From an uncultured Spartobacteria bacterium (GTDB lineage: Bacteria; Verrucomicrobiota; Verrucomicrobiia; Chthoniobacterales; Terrimicrobiaceae): a stretch of 37,107 nucleotides of DNA. Each line of letters starts with the position of its first letter. Positions within the stretch are counted from its first letter, which is position 1. A model generated the notes under the pieces. That model worked only from the letters and a program-made list of their open reading frames with translations, had not been told where the DNA came from and did no database searches. Of this stretch, positions 8,379-15,809 are shown in pieces. Location of the stretch: contig CALFPA010000121.1 of assembly GCA_937919825.1 (NCBI GenBank), forward strand, positions 1 to 37,107, given 5' to 3'. The position numbers were made by a program, and so were the translations under genes.

Positions 8379-11300
8379 CGCAATCCGACTCTCAGTCCGA
8401 CAATCCCGCGCATGGCTTGGCGGGGCGGATCGCACAGGCTTTCATCAATTCCAAGCTCACGCCGTTGTTGGTCATTGTTTCCGTCCTTCTCGGCCTTTTT
8501 GCCATCATTGCCCTGCCGCGCGAGGAGGAGCCGCAGATCAAGGTGCCGATGATCGATGTGATGGTTTCGATGCCAGGTGCCAGCGCCAAGGAAATCGAGG
8601 AGCGTGCCACGCGACCGATGGAACAGCTTTTGTGGGAGATCCCCGGCGTCGAATACATCTACTCGACCTCACGCCCCGGCGAGTCGCTGCTCATCGTGAG
8701 ATTTCTCGTCGGCTCGGATTTGGAAACCAGCCTCGTTCGCCTGAACGACAAGCTGAGTTCGAACTTCGACCGCATTCCGCCTGGTGTGGGAATGCCGCTG
8801 GTGAAGCCGCGCTCGATCGATGATGTGCCGATCCTCGCACTCACTTTTCATAGCAAAAACCATGACCATCTCACGCTGCGCCGTTTGGCAGCCGAGGTGA
8901 ATGATGCGGTGAAACAAGTCCCGCTCGTTGCCGAGACCACTCTGATCGGCGGCAACAAACGCACCTTGCGCGTCCAACTCGACCCCGCCCGCCTCGCCTC
9001 GAGGAATCTCAGCCCGGCCGGCATCGTGCCAATGATCCAACAGGCTAATCGCCAGTTTGCCTCCGGTGGACTTACCGCTGACGACAAGGAAATCGCCGTC
9101 GAGACCGGGGCGTTCCTCGAAACAGCCGAGGATGTGGGCCACATCGTCGTGGGCGTGAACAATGGCAAACCCGTCTATCTCCGCGAGGTCGCCACCATTC
9201 TCGATGAAGCCGAGGAGCCGTTGCAGTATGTCCTGCATTCGCGCGCGGAAAAAAACTCCCCTGACGAGGCGGCGGTCACGCTTAGCATCGCGAAGCGTCC
9301 GGGTGCAAACGCAATCACCGTCGCCGAGGCCGTCCTGCGAAAGGTCCAGGCTCTCAAGGGAACCCTCATCCCGGCGGACATCGAGGTAAGCGTCACGCGC
9401 AACTACGGCGAGACGGCTGCGGAGAAATCCAACGAACTCCTATTCCACATGGCGATCGCTGTGGTGAGCGTTTCGCTGCTGATCCTCTTCGCTCTCGGTT
9501 GGCGCGAGTCGCTGATTGTGGCTATTGCGATCCCTTCCACCCTGGCTCTGACGCTGCTCGTTTTTTACCTTCTCGGATTCACGCTGAACCGCATCACGCT
9601 CTTCGCACTGATTTTCTCAATCGGCATTCTGGTCGATGACGCCATCGTGGTTGTGGAAAACATCGTCCGCTATTTCCACTTGCCTGGAAACAAAGGCAAA
9701 AACTGGTCGCACATCGCGGTGGAGGCCGTGGGTGAGGTGGGGAATCCTACGATCCTCGCGACCTTTGCAGTGATTTTCGCCGTGCTGCCAATGGCCTTCG
9801 TCGGCGGTCTGATGGGCCCCTACATGCTTCCGATCCCGATCGGGGCCAGTGCGGCGATGTTTTTCTCACTCCTCATTGCGTTCGTCGTCACACCCTGGGC
9901 GGCGATCCGGATGCTTCGCTGGCGCAATGGCGAGAAGCGCCTCGCCAAGCACGGCGAGATTCACGGCACCGGTAGCGCGGCGCACGAGGAGGATTTTTTC
10001 ACGAGGTTCTACCGCCGCATCATGGGTCCGCTGCTGCATCAAAAGACCGCGCGCACGGGATTCCTCGTCGGTATTGTCCTGCTTCTCCTTGGCTCGATGG
10101 CGATGGTCGGCGTCGGTTGGGTGAAGGTGAAAATGCTGCCGTTCGATAACAAGAGCGAGTTCCAGATCATCCTCAATATGCCCGAAGGCACCTCGCTCGA
10201 GCGCACTGCCGCCGTCGCCCGCGAGATGGCTGCCGTGGTGAAAGAGGAACCCGAGGTGGTCGATGCGCAGGTTTACGTGGGAACCTCCTCACCGTTCAAT
10301 TTCAACGGACTCGTTCGTCACTACTTCCTGCGGCGTGGAGCGAATGTCGCTGACATCCAGGTGAACCTCCAAGATCGCCACAACCGAAAAGCGTCTAGCC
10401 ATGACATCGCCAAGCGCGTTCGCCCCGCCGTCGCCGCGATTGCGGGAAAATACCACGCCCGCGTCGCCATTGCGGAGGTTCCGCCAGGTCCGCCGGTCCT
10501 CCAAACTCTCGTCGCCGAAATCTACGGCCCGAACGAGGAGGCCCGCCACGCACTGGCCAAGGAGGTCATCAAAGTTTTCAAGGACACCCCCGGCGTGGTG
10601 GATGTGGATTGGTATATTGAGGCCGACCAACCGAAGGCGCGTTTCGTCATCGACAAGGAAAAGTCCGCACTCCACGGCATCAGCGCCGAAACAATTTCCC
10701 AAACGCTCCGCCTTGCGGTCGGTGGACAAGCGATCGACCTGCTCCATGCGCCTCGCGAGAAGGAGGACATCGACATCGTTCTCGAACTCCCGCGCTCGAT
10801 GCGCACCACGCCCGGTGAATTGCTTGCGCTCCGCGTCCGCTCGGGCGACGCCAACGCTCTTCCTGAGCCGGGATCCTCCGCCTCCAGCGCGCCGCTCATT
10901 CCCCTGCGCGAACTCGTCACCATCGAAAAAACGATCACCGACAAGAGCATCTACCACAAAAATCTCATGCCCGTGACTTATGTGATTGGCGATGTCGCCG
11001 GCGTGGTCGAAAGCCCTGTCTACGCCATCCTCCAAATGAACAAGGCCCTCGCGAAAATCGACACCTCGAAGTTCGGCGGAGACGGGTCGCCGCTCGAAAT
11101 CTACAACGCCACCATTCCATTCTCCGACGCCAAGCCCGCCATGAAATGGGATGGCGAGTGGCACATCACGATCGAGGTTTTCCGCGACCTCGGCCTCGCC
11201 TTTGCCGCCGTGCTGGTGCTGATCTACGCGCTGATGGTCGGTTGGTTTCGCTCGTTCCTCACCCCTGTGATTGTGATGGCGGCGATTCCGTTTTCTCTGG

Positions 11301-11671
11301 TCGGAATCCTCCCTGCGCATGCTGTGATGGATGCATTTTTCACCGCGACCTCGATGATCGGGTTCATGGCTGGAGCGGGAATTGTGGTGAGGAATTCCAT
11401 CATCCTCGTCGATTTCATCGAGCAGCGTCTCCGCGAGGGGATGCCAGTGGACGAGGCGGTGATCGACGCCGGCGCGGTGCGTTTCCGTCCGATGCTCCTC
11501 ACGGCGCTGGCCGTAGTGGTCGGCGGCGCAGTGATTTTGGCCGATCCGATCTTCCAAGGCCTGGCCATTTCGCTCATGGCTGGCGAAATCGCCTCGCTCC
11601 TCATCAGCCGCATGGCCGTTCCTGTTCTTTACTTCATGGCCCACGCCAAGGATGTAAAAAGGACATCTTGA
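8375..11671 (+). CDS. RND efflux permease partnered with the upstream adaptor
   Basis: 1098 residues, slightly longer than AcrB. It has the RND architecture of two helix bundles and two large periplasmic loops, with the TM4 proton-relay motif [15 protein letters not shown] near residue 418. A hydrophilic cytoplasmic insert (about residues 520-545, [21 protein letters not shown]) links the halves. The start ATG overlaps the adaptor stop and the stop overlaps the trmB start (TGATG), so the three genes are one translational unit. The divergent ArsR repressor suggests induction by a metal, oxidant or hydrophobic toxin. The substrate is not evident from sequence. Confidence 0.93.
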   Translation: MTQSDSQSDNPAHGLAGRIAQAFINSKLTPLLVIVSVLLGLFAIIALPREEEPQIKVPMIDVMVSMPGASAKEIEERATRPMEQLLWEIPGVEYIYSTSRPGESLLIVRFLVGSDLETSLVRLNDKLSSNFDRIPPGVGMPLVKPRSIDDVPILALTFHSKNHDHLTLRRLAAEVNDAVKQVPLVAETTLIGGNKRTLRVQLDPARLASRNLSPAGIVPMIQQANRQFASGGLTADDKEIAVETGAFLETAEDVGHIVVGVNNGKPVYLREVATILDEAEEPLQYVLHSRAEKNSPDEAAVTLSIAKRPGANAITVAEAVLRKVQALKGTLIPADIEVSVTRNYGETAAEKSNELLFHMAIAVVSVSLLILFALGWRESLIVAIAIPSTLALTLLVFYLLGFTLNRITLFALIFSIGILVDDAIVVVENIVRYFHLPGNKGKNWSHIAVEAVGEVGNPTILATFAVIFAVLPMAFVGGLMGPYMLPIPIGASAAMFFSLLIAFVVTPWAAIRMLRWRNGEKRLAKHGEIHGTGSAAHEEDFFTRFYRRIMGPLLHQKTARTGFLVGIVLLLLGSMAMVGVGWVKVKMLPFDNKSEFQIILNMPEGTSLERTAAVAREMAAVVKEEPEVVDAQVYVGTSSPFNFNGLVRHYFLRRGANVADIQVNLQDRHNRKASSHDIAKRVRPAVAAIAGKYHARVAIAEVPPGPPVLQTLVAEIYGPNEEARHALAKEVIKVFKDTPGVVDVDWYIEADQPKARFVIDKEKSALHGISAETISQTLRLAVGGQAIDLLHAPREKEDIDIVLELPRSMRTTPGELLALRVRSGDANALPEPGSSASSAPLIPLRELVTIEKTITDKSIYHKNLMPVTYVIGDVAGVVESPVYAILQMNKALAKIDTSKFGGDGSPLEIYNATIPFSDAKPAMKWDGEWHITIEVFRDLGLAFAAVLVLIYALMVGWFRSFLTPVIVMAAIPFSLVGILPAHAVMDAFFTATSMIGFMAGAGIVVRNSIILVDFIEQRLREGMPVDEAVIDAGAVRFRPMLLTALAVVVGGAVILADPIFQGLAISLMAGEIASLLISRMAVPVLYFMAHAKDVKRTS

Positions 11672-12228
11672 TGGAAAAAGAATCGGAAGAAGTTTTGCGA
11701 GGTTTTGGTTTTTTGGCGGGGGCACCGCTGGAGATCGATTTTGGCTGTCATCGCGGGGCATTCCTGATCGGCATGGCGGCGTTGCATCCGGGCACCAATT
11801 TTCTCGGGATCGAAAAGCAAATCGACCGCGTCGAAAAATGCAACGCCCGCGCCGAACGCCTTGGCCTCCCCAATGCCCGCGCCATGACGGGTATCGGCGC
11901 CGAGTCACTGAAGGAACTCCCTACCGGCTGCGTGTCGAATTTTCACCTCTATTTTCCCGATCCTTGGCCGAAGCGGCGACACGCCTCGCGCCGTGTTTTC
12001 CAAAAATCCTTCCTCACCGAAATCCGTCGTGTGCTGCGAGCGGATGGAGTTCTCCGTTTGATGACCGACGACGAACCCTACTTCGTGGAGATGCGTGATC
12101 TGACGCAGGTGGGTTGGCGGGAGATTCCTTGGGATGACGGCCGCGAAACTGTCCAGACGGCGTTTGAGATAACCTTCCGCAAGCTCGGCCAGACTCCCTA
12201 CCAAGCCGCGCTGATCCCTTCCGCCTAG
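11671..12228 (+). CDS. trmB: tRNA (guanine-N7)-methyltransferase, TrmB family
   Basis: 185 residues, shorter than the usual 210-240 because the N-terminal arm is missing. The SAM-binding segment LEIDFGCHRGAFLIGMA (about 20-36) is a variant of the family's EIGFGxGxFL, and the diagnostic FPDPWPKRRHASRR stretch is at 95-108. The enzyme makes m7G46 in the variable loop of tRNAs, in the cytosol. I took ATG 11671, overlapping the RND permease stop; the frame upstream lies inside the permease gene. A housekeeping RNA methylase coupled to an efflux operon is unusual. Its TAG stop shares a CTAG with the stop of the convergent lipoprotein gene. Confidence 0.85.
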   Translation: MEKESEEVLRGFGFLAGAPLEIDFGCHRGAFLIGMAALHPGTNFLGIEKQIDRVEKCNARAERLGLPNARAMTGIGAESLKELPTGCVSNFHLYFPDPWPKRRHASRRVFQKSFLTEIRRVLRADGVLRLMTDDEPYFVEMRDLTQVGWREIPWDDGRETVQTAFEITFRKLGQTPYQAALIPSA

Positions 12229-13817
12229 TTCTTCCGGTAAATCCGCCTCAGCGGATGTTCGTCGAGGACATTGGCCTTGATGCCCCCGAGCTTGGCCGGG
12301 TCGTAGAGTTGAATGCCGACATAGTAGTAGATCGGGCAGACGGGCACGGATTTTTGAACCAGCAAATCCTCGGCCTGTCGCAGAATCGCGTAGCGCTTGG
12401 AGGGGTCGAGTTCGCGTGCAGCCTCGGCGATCAACTGGTCGTATTCCGGGCTACTCCAGCCTGTGCGGTTGTTGCCGCCGCCTGTGAGGAACATGTCGAG
12501 AAAGGTATTTGGGTCGGGGTAGTCGCCGACCCAGCTGGAGCGGGCGATGTCATAGTCGAGGAGCGAGAGGGAGTTCAGATAAACTTTCCACTCTTGGCGG
12601 GCGAGGTTCACATTCACGCCCAGCGTCTCGCGCCACATGCTTTGCAGCTCCACGGCGATCGCCTCGTTCAGTTCGCTTTTGCTGTAGAGGTAGGAGGCGT
12701 TGGGAAATCCCTTTCCATCGGGATAACCCGCCTCGGCGAGCAGGCGTTTCGCCTCAGCTGGATCAAAGGCCAGACCTGCCGTGCCCTCGTAGCCGGGGAT
12801 GCCGGGAGGAACAAACCCCGGCGCGGCCAATTCGCCCGCGCGTGTAATTTTTTCGACGATCCGAGTCTTGTCCACCGCCAGCGAGAAGGCTCGGCGCACG
12901 CGTTCGTCGGTGAAGGGTCCCTTCGCGCCGTTGTAGCGCAGGAAGTAGATTCCGAGGAATGGCGCGGCATGGAAATCCTCGCGCTTCTTCAAGTCCTCCA
13001 GCAGCGCGGGCGGCGCGAGGCCTTTGTCCATCAGCAGGTCAGCGAGACCGCTTGCATAGAAATTGAACGCCACATTCGCGTCGGAGATCGGCAGCACATC
13101 GATCGTCTCCAGCGCGACATTGGCGCGGTCCCAATAATGGGGGTTTTTACGCAGACGAATCTTGTCGTTGATCCGCCAGCTCTCGAGTGCATACGCACCG
13201 TTGCCGACGAGATTGCCAGGCTTCACCCAATCGTCGCCGAGTTTTTCAATCAGGCTCACGGGGAGGGGATGCAGGGTCGGAAACGCACAGAGCTGGATGA
13301 AATACGGCGTCGGATTTTCCAGTTCCACTACCAGTGTGCGCGGATCGGCGGCGCGAACTCCCACCTGGCTGAAATTGGCGAGCTTCCCCTCGGCGAAGGC
13401 CTGCGCGTTTTTGATCGGGTAGAGTTGGTAGTTGTATTGCGAGCCGGTCGAAGGCGTGAGCGTGCGTTGCCAGCTACGAACGAAATCCTCGGCCATGAGC
13501 GGCGAGCCATCGCTCCACTTGGCGTCCGCCCGCAAGTGGAACGAGTAGGTTTTTCCATCCGGAGAAACCTCCCAGCGCTCGGCCACGCCCGGCACCGCCT
13601 GTCCATTTTCGTCGTAGGCGCAGAGCCCCTCAAAAAGCGCATTCACGACGCGGCCCTCCGGTTGGCCCGTGATGATCGAGGGGTCGAGCGTTTCCGGTTC
13701 CGCACCATTCACAAAAACCAAATCCGCCCTCTTGGCCTGCTCGCCGCACGAGGCCAGTGCGAGCGCGAGAATTGCCATGCAAACCAGTCGTGTTCCTCGT
13801 AAATTCACTGTCACCAT
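12225..13817 (-). CDS. Oligopeptide ABC transporter substrate-binding lipoprotein (OppA/SBP_bac_5)
   Basis: 530 residues. A lipoprotein signal (positively charged MVTVNLRGTR, then LVCMAILALALASC) places the lipidated cysteine at 24. The mature protein follows the family-5 solute-binding pattern: NGAEPETLDPSIITGQPEGRV, WSDGSPLMAEDFVRSWQRTL, RKNPHYWDRANVALETID, and a C-terminal region with NRTGWSSPEYDQLI. It should capture peptides in the periplasm, but no permease or ATPase genes are adjacent, so it is an orphan or serves a distant importer. The start is debatable: ATG 13817 gives the better signal peptide but overlaps the divergent lipocalin ATG; ATG 13778 avoids overlap but leaves an uncharged N-terminus. 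Confidence 0.88.
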   Translation of the reverse strand: MVTVNLRGTRLVCMAILALALASCGEQAKRADLVFVNGAEPETLDPSIITGQPEGRVVNALFEGLCAYDENGQAVPGVAERWEVSPDGKTYSFHLRADAKWSDGSPLMAEDFVRSWQRTLTPSTGSQYNYQLYPIKNAQAFAEGKLANFSQVGVRAADPRTLVVELENPTPYFIQLCAFPTLHPLPVSLIEKLGDDWVKPGNLVGNGAYALESWRINDKIRLRKNPHYWDRANVALETIDVLPISDANVAFNFYASGLADLLMDKGLAPPALLEDLKKREDFHAAPFLGIYFLRYNGAKGPFTDERVRRAFSLAVDKTRIVEKITRAGELAAPGFVPPGIPGYEGTAGLAFDPAEAKRLLAEAGYPDGKGFPNASYLYSKSELNEAIAVELQSMWRETLGVNVNLARQEWKVYLNSLSLLDYDIARSSWVGDYPDPNTFLDMFLTGGGNNRTGWSSPEYDQLIAEAARELDPSKRYAILRQAEDLLVQKSVPVCPIYYYVGIQLYDPAKLGGIKANVLDEHPLRRIYRKN

Positions 13818-14349
13818 GAAAGCTGGAATCCGAGTCGCTGCAATGCTGATCGCCCTGTTTCTTGTCGGCTGTGCCTCGCGTCCTCCGCTTGCGACCGTGC
13901 CTTCGGTGGACCTCAAACGCTACGAGGGCCACTGGTTCGAGATCGCCAAATACCCGAACTGGTTCCAGCGCTCCTGCGCCTCCGATACCTCCGCTCAATA
14001 CACACCGCTTCCCGACGGCACGATCCAAGTCCTCAACCGCTGCAAACAAGCCGATGGAACATTCCGCGAGGCGAAGGCCATCGCCACCGTCACGCCCGAT
14101 TCGGGAAATGCGAAACTCAAAGTGCGCTTCGGCAAAAGCCCGATCGCCGGCGATTATTGGATCATCGGACTCGACGAGAAAAACTACTCCTGGGCCCTAG
14201 TCGGCGACCCCTGGCGCCAGTTCCTCTGGATCCTCGCCCGCGAACCCCGCCTGAAGGACGCCACCTACGAATCCATCGTCACCCTCGCCGAATCCCAGGG
14301 CTACTCCCGCGCCCGCATCGAGCGCACGATTCAGAATTCCCAACCATGA
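13816..14349 (+). CDS. blc: Outer-membrane lipocalin (Blc family lipoprotein)
   Basis: 177 residues. The signal peptide MKAGIRVAAMLIALFLVGC puts the lipidated cysteine at 19. The lipocalin signature RYEGHWFEIAKYPNWFQ (about 33-49) is followed by NRCKQADGTFREAKAIA, GDYWIIGLDEKNYSWALVGDP and the C-terminal helix region, in Blc order. Blc proteins bind lysophospholipids or fatty acids at the outer membrane. ATG 13816 lies in a CATG palindrome that also holds the proposed start of the divergent lipoprotein gene. An in-frame ATG at 13777 is possible but lengthens the signal n-region. The stop overlaps the next gene (ATGA, 14346-14349). Confidence 0.92.
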   Translation: MKAGIRVAAMLIALFLVGCASRPPLATVPSVDLKRYEGHWFEIAKYPNWFQRSCASDTSAQYTPLPDGTIQVLNRCKQADGTFREAKAIATVTPDSGNAKLKVRFGKSPIAGDYWIIGLDEKNYSWALVGDPWRQFLWILAREPRLKDATYESIVTLAESQGYSRARIERTIQNSQP

Positions 14350-14852
14350 GTCCCCAAATCCGCCGAGCCTTTGCTTATTTTTTCCGCGCGTGCCGTCTCC
14401 GGTGTGTGGAATGTGGGACCAAGCCGATTTTTACGCCGTTGCTAAAAATCCGATCGCTGCGCGACTACTTTGCGCCGCTGGATGGTTGCCCGCGCTGTGG
14501 CTATGCCTATGAACGCGAGACTGGATATTTCCTGCTCGCGATTTGGGCCATCAACTACGGCGTCGGGAGTCTCCTCGGCATCTCGCTCTATTTTTATCTC
14601 GAGTGGAATTACCGCCTCGACCTGCCGGTTCTCCTCGCTTCGGTCGTGCTTCCAGTTATCGGCTTCAACCTCTTTTTTGTCCGTCACGCCAAGGCCCTCT
14701 TCCTAGCCCTTGATCACTATTTTGACCCGCATCTGAACGATGACGGCTCCAACGGCGGTGGCGGCAGTGGAAAACAAAACCCTCCGCCGTCTCCCGCGCC
14801 GATCGTTCCGCAAACAGCGCCCGTTCCATCCGAACCGGCGGCTTTAGTTTAA
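14346..14852 (+). CDS. DUF983 family membrane protein with two CxxC pairs
   Basis: 168 residues. Two cysteine pairs, CVEC (20-23) and CPRC (48-51), probably bind one zinc ion in the cytoplasm, as in DUF983 proteins. They are followed by two predicted membrane helices at about 62-85 and 92-113. The last 40 residues are low complexity, rich in Gly, Pro and Ala, and absent from typical members. The function of the family is not established. Start ATG 14346 overlaps the lipocalin stop, so both should be made from one message, hinting at an envelope role. Confidence 0.8.
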   Translation: MSPQIRRAFAYFFRACRLRCVECGTKPIFTPLLKIRSLRDYFAPLDGCPRCGYAYERETGYFLLAIWAINYGVGSLLGISLYFYLEWNYRLDLPVLLASVVLPVIGFNLFFVRHAKALFLALDHYFDPHLNDDGSNGGGGSGKQNPPPSPAPIVPQTAPVPSEPAALV

Positions 14853-14856
14853 GATT

Positions 14857-14940
14857 GAACCGCAGAGGACATCGAGAGCACAGAGGATGAAGCTTGAATG
14901 GCCTAGTTTTTTCTCCGCGCCTCCGCGCCTCTGCGCGAGA
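14857..14940. repeat. REP-like intergenic hairpin (GCAGAGG-type)
   Basis: The 105-base gap between the DUF983 gene and purU is mostly filled by an imperfect palindrome. The outer arms are exact: CGCAGAGG at 14861-14868 and CCTCTGCG at 14928-14935. Inside, the left half repeats CAGAGG at 14881-14886 and the right half repeats CTCCGCGC. This arrangement resembles the purine-rich 'cgcagaggacacagagg' repeats scattered between genes in many Gram-negative genomes. RNA from it could fold into a long stem and may end or stabilise the upstream message. Confidence 0.6.
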
Positions 14941-14957
14941 AGCATTCCCAGCCTGAT

Positions 14958-15809
14958 ATGTCCACCCACATCCTCAAACTGAACTGTCCCGATGCCGTCG
15001 GTCTGCTGGCGCGCATAACCGGGTTCATCGCCGCATCGGGCGGAAATCTGCTCGATGTCAGCCAATACACGGACACCGCCTCGAAATGGTTTTTCGCGAG
15101 ACTTGCTTTCACCGGGGGTCGCATCGAAATCGCTCCTGAGACTTTTCGCGCCGAGGCTGAAAAACTCGCTATTGAAATGAACGCCGATTGGACGCTGCGA
15201 CCCGCCAATCGTCCGGTTCGCACGGTCATTTTGGTGAGCAAGGAGGGTCATTGCCTTGCCGACCTGCTCTGGCGCTGGCGCTCGCGGGAATTGAATATCG
15301 AAATCCCCGCTGTGATCTCGAACCACGACTCCGCCCGCAGCCTTGTCGAGCGCGAGGGGATTGCTTTTGAGAAAATCGACTTCACCACCGACAAGCCCGA
15401 CGCATTTTCAAAGCTCTCCAGTCGGCTCCGCGAACTCGGGGCGGAGTTCGTGATTCTCGCCCGCTTCATGCAAATCCTCCCTAACTCGATCTGCCGGGAG
15501 TTTGCTGGAAGGGTGATTAATATCCATCACTCATTTCTGCCGGCCTTTGTCGGCGCGAATCCGTATCGGCGGGCGTTCGAGCGCGGCGTGAAGCTCATTG
15601 GAGCCACTTGCCACTATGCCACCGAGGATTTGGACGAGGGGCCGATCATTGAGCAGGAGGTTTCGCGCGTGGAGCACTACCACGAACCCGAGGATTTGGT
15701 TCGCCTCGGTCGCGACTGCGAACGTTTGGCTCTAGCCCGCGGGGTTCGTTACCATGTCGAGGATCGCGTGCTCGTTCACGGCAACCGCGCGATTGTTTTC
15801 CGAGACTAA
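14958..15809 (+). CDS. purU: Formyltetrahydrofolate deformylase
   Basis: 283 residues, normal for PurU. An N-terminal ACT domain (about 1-80, LKLNCPDAVGLLARITGFIA) is followed by a formyltransferase-fold catalytic domain. Visible motifs are LARFMQILP, the catalytic INIHHSFLPAF (Asn and His near 189-192) and the Asp of ATEDLDEGPIIEQEV near 226. The enzyme hydrolyses 10-formyl-THF to THF and formate, balancing one-carbon pools and supplying formate for purine synthesis; the ACT domain in E. coli senses methionine and glycine. The TAA stop overlaps the alaS stop of the convergent gene (CTAA, 15806-15809). Confidence 0.95.
   Translation: MSTHILKLNCPDAVGLLARITGFIAASGGNLLDVSQYTDTASKWFFARLAFTGGRIEIAPETFRAEAEKLAIEMNADWTLRPANRPVRTVILVSKEGHCLADLLWRWRSRELNIEIPAVISNHDSARSLVEREGIAFEKIDFTTDKPDAFSKLSSRLRELGAEFVILARFMQILPNSICREFAGRVINIHHSFLPAFVGANPYRRAFERGVKLIGATCHYATEDLDEGPIIEQEVSRVEHYHEPEDLVRLGRDCERLALARGVRYHVEDRVLVHGNRAIVFRD

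Noticed and set aside
14853-14957. tRNA or structured riboswitch between the DUF983 gene and purU
   Set aside because: The palindrome has neither cloverleaf features nor a known riboswitch core; a REP-like repeat explains it better.
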